A stretch of DNA of 64,000 nucleotides, taken from positions 62,001 to 126,000 of the forward strand of contig NZ_JANFNH010000003.1 of NCBI RefSeq assembly GCF_024436055.1, read 5' to 3'. The translations under genes were made by a program, and so were the position numbers. Shown here in pieces: positions 8,001 through 17,058 of this stretch. Origin of the DNA: Streptantibioticus rubrisoli (GTDB lineage Bacteria > Actinomycetota > Actinomycetes > Streptomycetales > Streptomycetaceae). Each line of letters opens with the position of its first letter. Position 1 is the stretch's first letter. The notes beneath the pieces are model-generated. The model saw only the letters and a program-made list of their open reading frames with translations. It had not been told where the DNA came from and ran no database searches.

Positions 8001-8938
8001 TCCGGCCTCCCCGCTGTCCGCTCCATGAGCGGCCCGCGTTCGAGATGGGCCGTCAGGCGCTGGCCCGTCTCCCACTCCAGACCGGAATCGGCCGGGAGAT
8101 CCCATCCCAGCTGTTCGTAGAGGCTCCCGCGGTACAGGTCGAAGCACGCCTGCACCAGCGTGCCGTACTGCGTCGCCGCGGACAGGGCCAACCGGTAGCC
8201 GACGGCCATGCCCAGCAAGGCGATGCCGAGGGCCCACCAGGTGAACACCGTCCAGAGGCAGAAGAGCAAGCTCCACAACCACAGCCGGGCGCCCTCGTCC
8301 AGCCGGGCGCGGGCGGCGCAGACCTCGGCGCGCGTCTGCTCTGGCATGGTCAGCCAGAGGTGGGGCCAGCACACCACGGCGTCCAGGCCGTACCGGTGCC
8401 GCGGCCGGGACTCGGCCGCCTTGAGCACGTCGCCCAGCCTGGTCGGCATCCGGTCCCGCGGCGCGGGAGGTACGGCCGCCCGCGCCGCGTTCAGTGCCGC
8501 GAACTCGGCGTACTCGGCATCCGTCAACTCCGCGCGCCGCCCGGCCAGTTGCCGCCATCTCACGGCACGGCGCTCGATGGCTCGTCCCCGGACGCTGGTG
8601 AGGGCGGCTCGAACCGGCCACGCCCAGCCGGGCCAGTAGCCCTCCAGGAGCCGCAACACCGCGAACGTCAGCGCGTCGACCAGTCGGGCCGATCCGACCA
8701 CCAGCAGCAAGGCAAGAAGGACGCTCACGGCTTGCACAACGGTCGGCATGCCGCCGAAGCCCCGGCTCCAGCCGTGCCCCAACGCCTGCCAGTCGGCACC
8801 GGGCCGCGTGGTGTGGGAATGCGACCAGGCCCAGGCGAACGCCCCACCGAGCCAGAACACCATCGCGGGGGAGGTCAGCAGCGACGCCCACCGATCCGCC
8901 GTCTTGCCACCCAACCCCGACCACAGCGCCGTGAGCAC
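7997..8938 (-). CDS. Membrane protein of the CHAT module
   Basis: The protein has 313 residues. Hydrophobic segments lie near residues 21-38, 68-85 and 225-255 (WLWSLLFCLWTVFTWWALGI and following). A charged, Arg-rich cytoplasmic-looking stretch lies between them. No enzymatic motif is seen. Its stop overlaps the CHAT start by four bases, and it follows the zinc-ribbon gene by six bases, so all three form one operon. A plausible role is to anchor the CHAT effector at the membrane or to act as its sensor; this is inference from context. The family is not recognised. Confidence 0.75.
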   Translation of the reverse strand: MLTALWSGLGGKTADRWASLLTSPAMVFWLGGAFAWAWSHSHTTRPGADWQALGHGWSRGFGGMPTVVQAVSVLLALLLVVGSARLVDALTFAVLRLLEGYWPGWAWPVRAALTSVRGRAIERRAVRWRQLAGRRAELTDAEYAEFAALNAARAAVPPAPRDRMPTRLGDVLKAAESRPRHRYGLDAVVCWPHLWLTMPEQTRAEVCAARARLDEGARLWLWSLLFCLWTVFTWWALGIALLGMAVGYRLALSAATQYGTLVQACFDLYRGSLYEQLGWDLPADSGLEWETGQRLTAHLERGPLMERTAGRPE

Positions 8939-8944
8939 GACGGG

Positions 8945-9340
8945 TCACACGACCCGCACGAGGGGGCCGTGCCCGTCCGGGCACCCTTCAGGCACCGGCT
9001 CGCCGACTTCGAAGAGGGGATACGAGTAGTCGCACACCGAGCAGCGATACACGACCCCCTTCGACGGGTCACCGTGACCTGCCAGGGCGGAGTAGCTTCC
9101 CAAGGGCGGCGCCTGACGGTAGGTGTCCTCCTCCCGCGGCAGGCGGCGGCGTAGTTCGCGGCGCGTCGCGGAATCAGATGTCAGCAGCGCGAGAATCCGG
9201 TCACCGACGCGCTGCCCGTTCGCCGCACACCGCAGCAGCGCGTCCACCTCCGCCGCCCGCGCGGCACCGTCGCCCACCCACAACTCGGGCAACTCCGCAC
9301 GTATGGCACGGGCCGCCGCGACTATCTCCTCGTCACGCAT
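8945..9340 (-). CDS. Small helical protein with C-terminal zinc ribbon, first gene of the CHAT module
   Basis: The protein has 131 residues from the ATG at 9340, with a run of six G about 11 bases upstream as ribosome site. The first 70 residues are helical (RDEEIVAAARAIRAELPELW then DALLRCAANGQRVGDRILAL), reminiscent of effector-associated adaptor domains. The C-terminus has CSVC, then CPDGH (C-x2-C-x16-C-x3-H), a zinc-ribbon pattern. Such small constant-component proteins accompany CHAT or trypsin-like effectors in actinobacterial conflict systems, where they are thought to link sensor and effector. The exact family cannot be named from sequence alone. A GTG at 9346 is an alternative start. 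Confidence 0.7.
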   Translation of the reverse strand: MRDEEIVAAARAIRAELPELWVGDGAARAAEVDALLRCAANGQRVGDRILALLTSDSATRRELRRRLPREEDTYRQAPPLGSYSALAGHGDPSKGVVYRCSVCDYSYPLFEVGEPVPEGCPDGHGPLVRVV

Positions 9341-9609
9341 CCACACCAACCCCCCGAGAAACCCAGTCAGCTGACGTACACTCAACTAAGCTGTGGCCTA
9401 AGGCTCGTTCGAGTGGATACTAGCCAATCCGGTCGAACATGGTGGCGGGGACGCGGTCGCGGCGACAGGCGGTTTCAGATGTGCGGATTTCCTGGCGAGT
9501 TGTTTCCCGGCGTCGACGGCCTCGCTCGCCGATGTGCCAGCGCGTCCGTTGGCGGGGCGGTACGACAGCTCGATGACTTCGGCCGCCGTTGTTCCGCTCC
9601 ACAGTGACG
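9341..9609. other. Intergenic stretch without a recognisable gene
   Basis: Holds the promoter region of the CHAT module (9341-9400, relatively AT-rich). Open frames across 9400-9600 give no family resemblance, so they are treated as non-coding or decayed sequence. Confidence 0.4.
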
Positions 9610-10218
9610 TCAGGCCTGGCCGTCCGAGAAGCCCCGTTCGAGCGCGTCCAGCGCGACGCCCACGGTGGAGTTGAGTCGTCGCCGGACACTGAGCGGTGAG
9701 CGTCCCGCGAGGAGGCCGTCCTGGACGATCGAGTGCCGCAGAATGAGTACACCGGTCGCCGCCGCGGCCCACGCCGCCGATCCGCTTGCCTCGGCCAGTG
9801 GTGTGAGCCATGACTGGAGGATCGAAGCCCGTCGGGCGGTCAGCGTCGGTGAGTCGCGTTCGCACCGCGCGAAGGCACGCATGGCGGCCCACATCGTCTC
9901 GTCGACCGCTCGCCATGAGCAAGGGCCAGCGAGGATGGGGCCGTTCACCACCAGGGGACGGATCGCGGCGGTGGCAGTGGCGTTCTCCCGATTGGCGACC
10001 GTTGCCACCAGCCCGTCCAGAACCGCTGGCTCGGCATCGAAGAACAGATCCTCTTTCGCACCGAAGTAGTTGACGACCGTCTTGACCGACACGTCAGCGG
10101 CCGCGGCGACGTCAGCAAGCGTCACCGACTCGAAACCTCGCTGCTCGAACAGTCGGGTCGCGCGGTCGGAGATCCGCTGCCGCGTCTCTGCCCGCTTGCG
10201 CTCACGGAGACCTACCAT
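9610..10218 (-). CDS. TetR family repressor
   Basis: The protein has 202 residues. The N-terminal helix-turn-helix is typical of TetR: residues 10-55 include RISDRATRLFEQRGFESVT, then LADVAAAADVSVKTVVNYFG. The C-terminal ligand domain is divergent and gives no ligand. The gene is transcribed away from the SDR gene, and the 44-base gap between the two starts contains a perfect 17-base palindrome. It therefore most likely represses both itself and the SDR gene. Confidence 0.85.
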   Translation of the reverse strand: MVGLRERKRAETRQRISDRATRLFEQRGFESVTLADVAAAADVSVKTVVNYFGAKEDLFFDAEPAVLDGLVATVANRENATATAAIRPLVVNGPILAGPCSWRAVDETMWAAMRAFARCERDSPTLTARRASILQSWLTPLAEASGSAAWAAAATGVLILRHSIVQDGLLAGRSPLSVRRRLNSTVGVALDALERGFSDGQA

Positions 10219-10227
10219 GATAGAAAA

Positions 10228-10244
10228 CTTACCATCATGGTAAG
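10228..10244. promoter_or_regulatory. TetR operator in the divergent promoter
   Basis: CTTACCAT-C-ATGGTAAG is a perfect 17-base palindrome between the TetR and SDR starts. An imperfect partner, CTACCATGATAG, overlaps the TetR start codon at 10212-10223. Confidence 0.7.
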
Positions 10245-10262
10245 AATCTTGAAGGGGGAGCC

Positions 10263-11096
10263 ATGGAGGGACCGTTGCGTTGGCTGGTGACAGGTGCCAG
10301 TTCGGGCCTGGGCGCTGCCGTCGCCGAAGCCGCGCTCGCGCGTGGGGACGAGGTCATGGCAACCGCCCGTGACACGGCCCGGCTGGACCCTCTGGTCAGC
10401 CGAGCGCCCGGCCGGGTGCGTGCGATCGGGCTTGATCTGTCCGATCGGGCCGGAACCCGGGCGAAGGTCGCGGAAATCGCGCGGGCCGATGTCGATGTCC
10501 TGGTCAACAACGCTGGCTACGGGCTCATGGGTGCCTTCGAGGAGGCGACCGATGAGCAACTGCGCGAGGCCTTCGAGGTCAATCTGTTCGGTGGTCTTGA
10601 ACTGACCCGCGCTCTCCTGCCCGGTATGCGCGAGCGGAGATGGGGTCGCATCGTGCAGATGTCATCGATCATCGGCGTCACCTCCGGGCTGGGTGGGGCC
10701 GGGTACGCGGGCCCCAAGGCCGCCCTGGAGGCAGTGTCCGACTCGATCGCCGGTGAAGTCGCGTCATTCGGCGTCCATGTCACGGTCGTTGAGCCCGGCG
10801 CGTTTCGCACGGACTTCGGTGGGCGGTCGCTGCGCCTGACCAGTCCGCTGCCCGCGTATCAGCCAATCGTCGGGCCGTCACGTGACGCGTTCGTCGCCAA
10901 CCACGGCACCCAACGGGGCAACCCCGAGCGAGCCGCGCAGGCGATCCTGGACGCCGTCCTCTCGCCGCGGCCCCCGCGGCGGCTACCACTCGGCCCCGAC
11001 GCCTTCACCGTGCTCCGCGCCCACTACGCGGCGCGGCTGTCCGAACTCGACGCTCTGGAGCCGACGGCCGCGGTTACCGACTACCCGCAGTGCTAG
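10263..11096 (+). CDS. Short-chain dehydrogenase/reductase
   Basis: The protein has 277 residues with the classical SDR layout: TGASSGLG cofactor loop at residues 9-16, an NNAGYG motif near 82-87, and the catalytic Ser...YAGPK (YxxxK) near 139-155. The ribosome site GAAGGGGGAG precedes the ATG. It would reduce or oxidise a carbonyl/alcohol with NAD(P)H. The substrate is unknown, but control by the adjacent TetR suggests a response to a small molecule. Confidence 0.88.
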   Translation: MEGPLRWLVTGASSGLGAAVAEAALARGDEVMATARDTARLDPLVSRAPGRVRAIGLDLSDRAGTRAKVAEIARADVDVLVNNAGYGLMGAFEEATDEQLREAFEVNLFGGLELTRALLPGMRERRWGRIVQMSSIIGVTSGLGGAGYAGPKAALEAVSDSIAGEVASFGVHVTVVEPGAFRTDFGGRSLRLTSPLPAYQPIVGPSRDAFVANHGTQRGNPERAAQAILDAVLSPRPPRRLPLGPDAFTVLRAHYAARLSELDALEPTAAVTDYPQC

Positions 11097-11173
11097 GCGC
11101 TCCGCTGGGGGCGCGGCCGATGCCGTCTGACCGGTGCGGCGATCTGCCGTCGATCGTCTGCAGCAACAATGTG

Positions 11174-11211
11174 GCTGGTCGCGCAGTTCCCCGCGCCCCC
11201 TTGGGGCGCCA
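11174..11211. repeat. Common Streptomyces intergenic repeat
   Basis: Contains GGTCGCGCAGTTCCCCGCG followed by a CCCC...GGGG hairpin arm pair. This is the widely scattered GTCGCGCAGTTCCCCGCGCCCC-type element of Streptomyces genomes, often found at gene ends. It lies between the SDR stop and the methyltransferase start and may serve as a terminator for the SDR gene. Confidence 0.6.
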
Positions 11212-11364
11212 CCGCCAGCGGTTCCTGCGAGGCGGGCGGTGTGCGGGGCGCCTGGGCGGGGAACGGGTACGGCGGCCGAGAGGACGAATTCCGGCTCTCG
11301 GCGTGGGGAGACATCACCATGGTGCATCGGCATGACGGCGTGCGGTTCCAGGAGGTGTGACTTC

Positions 11365-12198
11365 GTGGTGGACGGTGCTCAGCATCCCTGTCCCGCCATG
11401 CGTCCCGTGGTGCAGGAGACGTATGGTCCCGCCGATCTGAGCGGCGAGGCGATCTTCGCCGGGGGGTTCATCAACTTCGGTTACTGGCGCGCCATCGACC
11501 TGGACGCGCCGCTCACCGAGGCGGAACGGATCCGCAGCCAGGAAGACCTCTACCGGCACGTCCTGGGCTCCGTCGGCCCGTTGGCGGGTGTACGGGTCCT
11601 GGAGGTGGGATGCGGGCTGGGGATGGGGTGCGCGCTGGCCCTGCGTGAGTGCGAACCGGCTGCCGTCACCGGTATGGACATCCATCCGCAGCAGTTGCGG
11701 CGGGCGCACAGCGCGCACGCCGGTCTGTTGCGGCGGCAGCCGGGGCGGCTGCGGTTCGTCCAGGGGGCCGCGGAACGGATGCCGTTGCCGGACGGTGAGT
11801 TCGGCGCGGTCGTCAGTGTGGAGGCCGCACAGCACTTCCCGGATCTCGCCGCGTTCGCGGCCGAGACGGCGCGGGTGCTGCGGCCGGGCGGACGGGTGGC
11901 CGTGGCCAGCTTCTTCACGGTGGACGACGCGCCGGGCCGCCCTGGACAACTGGCGGGGCTGCTCAAGACGTACGCCAACGGCCTGGACATCGCGCGGCCG
12001 GTGACCGCGCTCACGGAGGCATTCACGGCGGCCGGGCTCACGGGGGTGCGTGCCGAGCCGATCGGGCAGCACGTCTGGCCCGGCTGGGACCTCTGGCTGG
12101 GTCGGCAGTGGGCCACGGGGACATGGCCGCGCAACTTCCTGCGCGCCTACGAGCAGCGGATCCTCGACTACTACCTGATCACGGCGGGCCGCCGGTGA
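11365..12198 (+). CDS. Class I SAM-dependent methyltransferase
   Basis: The protein has 277 residues. Motif I is LEVGCGLGMG at about residues 75-84, followed by VTGMDIHPQQL and a post-II segment PDGEFGAVVSVEAAQHF. The N-terminus GGFINFGYW is typical of the UbiE/Erg6-like group acting on small molecules (sterol, geranyl or antibiotic C/O-methylation). The GTG at 11365 has AGGAGG nine bases upstream; another GTG follows immediately. It stands alone, with no pathway partners on either side, so the substrate cannot be assigned. Confidence 0.85.
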   Translation: MVDGAQHPCPAMRPVVQETYGPADLSGEAIFAGGFINFGYWRAIDLDAPLTEAERIRSQEDLYRHVLGSVGPLAGVRVLEVGCGLGMGCALALRECEPAAVTGMDIHPQQLRRAHSAHAGLLRRQPGRLRFVQGAAERMPLPDGEFGAVVSVEAAQHFPDLAAFAAETARVLRPGGRVAVASFFTVDDAPGRPGQLAGLLKTYANGLDIARPVTALTEAFTAAGLTGVRAEPIGQHVWPGWDLWLGRQWATGTWPRNFLRAYEQRILDYYLITAGRR

Positions 12199-12740
12199 CA
12201 CGGACGCGACCCGGAAGCGGCAGCCGCATCGGGAGGCATACCCTCGCGAGCCCGTTCCGGCCGCATGGGAGCCAACGCCTTCCCGCACAGCGGGCGTCGC
12301 GCTGCGCATGAGGGGTCCGTCGGGCCTGCCGCCAGTTGCCATCACCGCGATGCGATGCACGGACCCGGTCGGACTTGCGTTCAGATTCCGCCAAATTCCC
12401 AGGAAGTTCACAGCAACGGGCGGCCGGTTTCGGCAACGGGCGCTCCGGGCCGTCTCCCCCCGGCTCCCTCGCCGATGAGTCCGGCGGCCATCCTGGCCGG
12501 GTGTGCCGCCCGCCCTCAGGTCGTGGAAGGCCTCGGTGGTCTTACTAGCCGGGGACCGCCGGTTCGCACGCTGACGCCCCGCAGGTGGCGTTCCGCCTGT
12601 GGACATCCAGGTCGAGCGGCGCAAGAGGGCTGCCCGCGAGCCGATGACTCTGCATCACATGGAGCGAAAGTGTGATTGTTGTGTAATCGGCTGCGGCTAA
12701 AGTGTGGGCTGGTCAAACATTCGGGCGCTACGCGCCCATC
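12199..12740. other. Intergenic region with a possible promoter
   Basis: No gene is recognised in these 540 bases. A promoter-like pair TTGTTG (12676-12681) and TAAAGT (12698-12703) with 16-base spacing would drive the Pgs-type locus downstream. The local GC drop around 12655-12705 supports this. Confidence 0.4.
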
Positions 12741-15092
12741 GTGAGAGGACGGCCTGCCCTGCCCACGGTCTCCCGGGCGCCGCGTCGGCACCGTACACGC
12801 CGCCGCGCCGACATGCCGCTGCTCGGCGGAGTCCGTCCGCCCATCGCCTCCCTTATCGTCCTGTTGCTGGTGGTCGCCGCCCTCACCGTGGTCGGCCTCG
12901 GCAGCATCCACGGCGAACAGGTGCCGGTCGCCGTGCTGGGCGGCGAGCAGCAGATCGCCGCGGACCTCGCGGTCTCGGAGCGCACGGCGATCGACGCCGA
13001 GGCGGCCACCGTTCGCCGCACCGGGGACTCGTACACGGTGACGGGCAGGGCCGCCACCCCGGCGGCGGTGCTCAAGTCGGTTGCCGCCACGCGCAAGGCG
13101 GTGCTCGGCGGCGCGCTGCTGGACACGCAGTCCGGCCGGACCCTGGCGACCAGCGGTGAGCCGGTGCCGCTGAACGGAGTGGACGCTAAGGCGCCGACCG
13201 GTGACCACGGCACGACCCCGCCGCGGTTGGTGACCTCGGGCACCGGACAACGGGTGCTGTACTTCGCCAAGGTCACCCTGCCCGCGCAGGCCATGGACGC
13301 CAACCAGGACCAGAACCCGGACGCCGCCCTGCCACAGCGCAGGCAGTGGCTGCTGGTGGTCTCCGAGGCGCTGCCCACCCTCACCTCGTACGGCGACGGG
13401 CGCACCGCCCAAGTGCTGGACGCCAGGGGCAACGTGCTCGCCACCGCGGCCCGCGGTACGGCGCAGCCGCTGGACGGACCCGATGGCGGGCTCCCCGCGC
13501 AGGCTGGCGCGGCGGCGTCAGGGCACGGTCCCGACGCCTCCGGAAGCCTGCTGGGCGCCACTTCGGGCGGTCGGCGGACGGTGGCCGGATGGGCGTCGGT
13601 CGCCTCGTCCTCCGGCAGCGGTGACGCCAACGGCCTCGGGCTGGTCGTGCTGACGTCCCGCCCGGTTCCCGTCACGGGAGCGTCGGTCGACTACTCGCGG
13701 TTCGCGATGATCGCCGCCGGGGCGCTGGCCGCCATCGCGCTGCTGGTCGGGCTGCTCCTGAGGCTCACCGTGCAGCGGCCGCTGCTGCGGCTGTACCTGT
13801 CCGCCGACCGGGTGGCCAGGGGAGCGGGCGAGAGCGGCGGGCCGCGGGCCATGGAGGAGCTGGCCCGGCCGGTGCCGGTGCACGGCTTCGGCGAACTGGC
13901 CAGGATCGGGCGGGCGTTGGAGTCGCTGCGCCGCCAACTGCTGGGCGAGAGCGGTCCGCAGGAGGCGCCGGTGCGGCGCGGCCCGGGCTGCAGGGTGCTG
14001 GCCGCCGTCGCGCTGCTGCTGGTGGCGGTTTGGGCGGTGCCCCTCATCTTCCTGCTGAACCGGGCCGATACCGCGTCCGCGGTGCCGTCGCCCGTCGTCG
14101 CCGACCAGCAGGCGCGCACCGAGATCGCGGCGAACCGCATCAGGCAGTCCCTCGACGGGTCGTACACCGACCTGACGGACGTGGCGAAGGACCTGTCCGG
14201 CCGGACGACGGCCGCCCAGACCGAGGTCCTCAAGCGCACCCTCGCCGACCACCACCAGTACCGCTCGCTGTACTTGATCGGCCGCACCGGCGACATCGTG
14301 CTGCGAGTCGGCAAGACGCCGCTGCGCACCCTGGTCCACGTCCCCGAAGGCAGCGGGATCACCACCGTGAACACCTCGGGCCGGATACCGGCGATCGCGG
14401 GCTACGCCCAGATCCCGGCGGCCAAGGACGGCGGGGTGGTGCTCTTCGGAGAGATCGACGTGAACGCGCTCAACTCCCAGTTGCCCAGGCCGAAGCTGGG
14501 CGGCGTCTGGGTGACCGACGCGAAGTACAAGGTGCTGGCGGCGAGCGTCGGATACCAGGCCTTCGAGCCGCTGCCCGGCTCGGGCCTGACCCGGCTGGCC
14601 ACCTCCACCCAGAGCGCCCCGGGGACCGCGGGCACCGCCACCTCGGCCGTGCTCAGCTCCTCCTCCGGCCCGTCCGTCGCCGCCGCCGCGCCGCTCGCCC
14701 AGAGCGGCCCCACCGCCGGGCTCGGCTGGCGGGTGGTGACCGCCGAACCGGCGGTCGCCCTCCAACTCCCCGCGTTCCAGGCCGAGCAGCGCACCATGCT
14801 CGCCGGAATCCTCGGCCTGACCGTCGGCGTGGCCTGCCTGGGCTGGCTGCACATCGTGGTGATCCGCCCGCTGCGCACCATGGCCGTGCTCGCCGAGCGG
14901 CTCGCCGGTGGCGATCGGCGCACCGTGCTGTACCCGGTCAACCACGACGAGGCGGGCTCGGTCACCCGCAGCCTGGAACTGATCCGGCAGGCCCTGGCGG
15001 AACGGGGCCGGGCGAGCAGATCCGGTCATGCGGCCGCCGCCCCACCCGGCGCCCCCGCCCACTCCCGGCACACCAGCGCACCTCCGCGGTAG
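12741..15092 (+). CDS. Large membrane protein with two tandem extracytoplasmic-sensor/HAMP units
   Basis: The protein has about 783 residues. Transmembrane helices lie near residues 35-55, 320-343, 417-440 and 687-709. Each pair encloses a large outside domain (about 265 and 245 residues) of the Cache/PAS-like sensor kind, and each is followed by a HAMP-like helical linker. It is thus a duplicated sensor unit that ends after the second HAMP region with no kinase, cyclase or chemotaxis output domain. It lies 15 bases before pgsB, so it belongs to that operon. It may replace the missing PgsA partner or regulate polymer synthesis. The start is uncertain: GTG 12741 or ATG 12813; both keep the first helix. 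Confidence 0.7.
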   Translation: MRGRPALPTVSRAPRRHRTRRRADMPLLGGVRPPIASLIVLLLVVAALTVVGLGSIHGEQVPVAVLGGEQQIAADLAVSERTAIDAEAATVRRTGDSYTVTGRAATPAAVLKSVAATRKAVLGGALLDTQSGRTLATSGEPVPLNGVDAKAPTGDHGTTPPRLVTSGTGQRVLYFAKVTLPAQAMDANQDQNPDAALPQRRQWLLVVSEALPTLTSYGDGRTAQVLDARGNVLATAARGTAQPLDGPDGGLPAQAGAAASGHGPDASGSLLGATSGGRRTVAGWASVASSSGSGDANGLGLVVLTSRPVPVTGASVDYSRFAMIAAGALAAIALLVGLLLRLTVQRPLLRLYLSADRVARGAGESGGPRAMEELARPVPVHGFGELARIGRALESLRRQLLGESGPQEAPVRRGPGCRVLAAVALLLVAVWAVPLIFLLNRADTASAVPSPVVADQQARTEIAANRIRQSLDGSYTDLTDVAKDLSGRTTAAQTEVLKRTLADHHQYRSLYLIGRTGDIVLRVGKTPLRTLVHVPEGSGITTVNTSGRIPAIAGYAQIPAAKDGGVVLFGEIDVNALNSQLPRPKLGGVWVTDAKYKVLAASVGYQAFEPLPGSGLTRLATSTQSAPGTAGTATSAVLSSSSGPSVAAAAPLAQSGPTAGLGWRVVTAEPAVALQLPAFQAEQRTMLAGILGLTVGVACLGWLHIVVIRPLRTMAVLAERLAGGDRRTVLYPVNHDEAGSVTRSLELIRQALAERGRASRSGHAAAAPPGAPAHSRHTSAPPR

Positions 15093-15107
15093 AAGGACGG
15101 AACCGAC

Positions 15108-16550
15108 GTGCTCTTCCTGTATCTCGTCCTGCTCTTGTGCTGCATCGGGCTGCTGGTAGCCGGAGTGCTGGAGCAAAAGCGGCACTTCGCCTCGTTGGAG
15201 CAGATACCGACGCGGGTGCTGGTCAACGGCATCCGCGGCAAGAGCTCCATCACCCGGTTGTGCGCGGGCGCGTTGCGCGGCGGCGGGCTGGTCACCGTCG
15301 CCAAGACCACCGGTACGGCCGCCCGGTTCATCCACCCGGACGCCACCGAGGAGCCGGTGTACCGCAAGTTCGGGTTGTCCAACATCGTCGAGCAGATCGG
15401 CATCGTGCGGCGGGCGGCGGCGTACCGGCCGGACGCGCTGGTGATCGAGTGCATGGCGGTGATGCCCGCGTTGCAGGAGGTCAACCAGGAGAAGCTGATC
15501 CGCTCCACCATCGGCGTGCTGTGCAACGTCCGTGAGGACCACCTTGAGGAGATGGGACCGACCCTCGACGATGTCGCCCGCTCGCTCTCCCGCTCCATGC
15601 CGGTCGGCGGGATCTGCGTCACCGCGGAGAAGGAGCGGCTGCACATCCTCCAGGAGGAGGCCGACAAGCGGAACTGCCGGTTGGTCGCGGTCGATCCGGA
15701 GACGGTGAGCGACGCGGAGCTGCGCGGCTTCTCCTGGTTCACCTTCAAGGAGAACGTGGCGATCGCCCTCGCGGTGGCCCAACTGCTCGGCGTGGAACGG
15801 CAGACCGCGCTGCAGGGCATGTGGGACGCTCCGCCGGACCCGGGCGTGCTGTCGGTGGAGCGCTACGTCACACCGGAGGGCAAGCGGCTGCGGTTCGCCA
15901 ACGTCTTCGCCGCCAACGACCCCGAGTCCACGCTGATGAACGTGAAGCAGCTGGAGGATCTCGGCGCCATTCGGCGGCCGTTGAACGTGGTCATCAACTG
16001 CCGCCCGGACCGGGTGGAGCGCAACGGCCAGATGGGCGCGATCGTCTCCGACCTCGGTGCCGAAGTGGTGTTCCTGATCGGGCACCCGACCAAGAGCGCC
16101 CGTGACGCGATTCCCACGGGCTTCACCGGCCGGGTGGTCGACCTCGGCGGCGACCGCCGCGACCCGCAGGAGCTGACCGCCGCGATGCTCGCCGAACTCT
16201 CCCCGAACTCCTCGCTGGTGGCGATCGGCAACATCCACGGCCAGGGCGAGCTGTTCCTGGAGTGCCTCGCCGAACTGCCGCTCGACGACTCCGACGAGCC
16301 ACTCGCCCTCGCGCCCGACGGCCTGGACCAGGACACCGTGCAGATCGCGGTGTCCCGGCCGCCGGAGCCGGAACCGTACAGCTGGGTGGCGCCACTGGAG
16401 ACCCCGGCCTACGGCCTGCACGTCCCCGGACAGCGTGAGTTGGCCCGCCGGTTCGCCGACCGCCACGGCCACCCGGCCCAGCGCGGCGGCGACGGAGAGG
16501 CCGCCCCGTACCACCCCCACGATCCGTACCAGCCGACGAGGAACCCGTAA
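15108..16550 (+). CDS. pgsB: Poly-gamma-glutamate synthase-type ligase PgsB/CapB
   Basis: The protein has 480 residues. An N-terminal membrane anchor (1-20) is followed by the Mur-ligase-like nucleotide loop NGIRGKSSITR (40-50). Further on are the HPDATEEPVYR and NVREDHLEEMG segments typical of PgsB, plus a GNIHGQGE segment near the C-terminus. PgsB is an ATP-dependent amide ligase that with PgsC extends poly-gamma-glutamate at the inner membrane face. A proline-rich, unconserved tail of about 60 residues follows. The GTG start has AGAAGGACGG upstream. It is coupled to pgsC, whose start follows the stop directly. Length (480) exceeds the usual 390-400 because of the tail. Confidence 0.9.
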   Translation: MLFLYLVLLLCCIGLLVAGVLEQKRHFASLEQIPTRVLVNGIRGKSSITRLCAGALRGGGLVTVAKTTGTAARFIHPDATEEPVYRKFGLSNIVEQIGIVRRAAAYRPDALVIECMAVMPALQEVNQEKLIRSTIGVLCNVREDHLEEMGPTLDDVARSLSRSMPVGGICVTAEKERLHILQEEADKRNCRLVAVDPETVSDAELRGFSWFTFKENVAIALAVAQLLGVERQTALQGMWDAPPDPGVLSVERYVTPEGKRLRFANVFAANDPESTLMNVKQLEDLGAIRRPLNVVINCRPDRVERNGQMGAIVSDLGAEVVFLIGHPTKSARDAIPTGFTGRVVDLGGDRRDPQELTAAMLAELSPNSSLVAIGNIHGQGELFLECLAELPLDDSDEPLALAPDGLDQDTVQIAVSRPPEPEPYSWVAPLETPAYGLHVPGQRELARRFADRHGHPAQRGGDGEAAPYHPHDPYQPTRNP

Positions 16551-17033
16551 GTGATCCCCGCCCACCTCACCGCACAGACCGCCGCGCTCGGGATCGCCCT
16601 CGGGCTGGTCTTCTCGCTGATCTGCTACCTGACCACCAACCTCTCGCCCGGCGGGATGATCACCCCGGGCTGGGTCGCCCTCACCCTCATCACCGACGTG
16701 CAGATGGCCGCGCTGATGGTGGCCGTCGCCGTGCTGACGTTCTTCGCCACCAAGCTGCTGCAGCGCAACGTGATCCTGTACGGCAAGCGGCTGTTCGCCG
16801 CCGTGGTGCTGTGCGCGGTGCTGGCCCAGACCACGGTGATGCTCGCGCTCAACCACGAGTTCCCGCTGCTCTACACCTCGCAGACGCTGGGCTTCATCGT
16901 GCCGGGTCTCATCTCCTACCAACTGGTCCGCCAGCCGCTGGCGGCCACCCTCATCTCCACGACGGCGGTGACGCTGGCAACCTACGTGGTACTGGTCGGC
17001 GGACTGCTGCTCGGCGCCTTGCCGACCGGCTGA
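16551..17033 (+). CDS. pgsC: Poly-gamma-glutamate synthase membrane subunit PgsC/CapC
   Basis: The protein has 160 residues with five hydrophobic helices and the conserved PgsC segments LSPGGMITPGW near residue 32 and GFIVPGLISYQLVRQ near 114. PgsC forms the membrane part of the PgsBC ligase/exporter. The GTG follows the pgsB stop with no gap. No PgsA (CapA-type) or PgsE gene lies in the operon, which is unusual compared with the Bacillus set. Confidence 0.9.
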   Translation: MIPAHLTAQTAALGIALGLVFSLICYLTTNLSPGGMITPGWVALTLITDVQMAALMVAVAVLTFFATKLLQRNVILYGKRLFAAVVLCAVLAQTTVMLALNHEFPLLYTSQTLGFIVPGLISYQLVRQPLAATLISTTAVTLATYVVLVGGLLLGALPTG

Positions 17034-17058
17034 CCCGCACTACCCAGGAAGACATGCC

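Noticed and set aside
8001-8984. N-terminal extension of the CHAT protein in an open frame
   Set aside because: The extra 328 residues are Arg/Gly/Pro-rich and lie opposite in frame to the coupled membrane-protein gene; the GTG at 8000 overlaps that gene's stop.
9398-9922. Possible gene in the gap after the CHAT module
   Set aside because: No family resemblance, runs over the start of no known gene but overlaps the TetR gene antisense; treated as non-coding.
12265-12675. 136-residue frame before the Pgs locus
   Set aside because: No ribosome site, low-complexity composition and no conserved motif; it overlaps the likely promoter.
13518-16922. 1134-residue minus-strand frame across the Pgs locus
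   Set aside because: Composition is Gln/Asp/Arg/His-rich with no domain, as expected for the antisense of high-GC genes; pgsB and pgsC on the other strand are certain.
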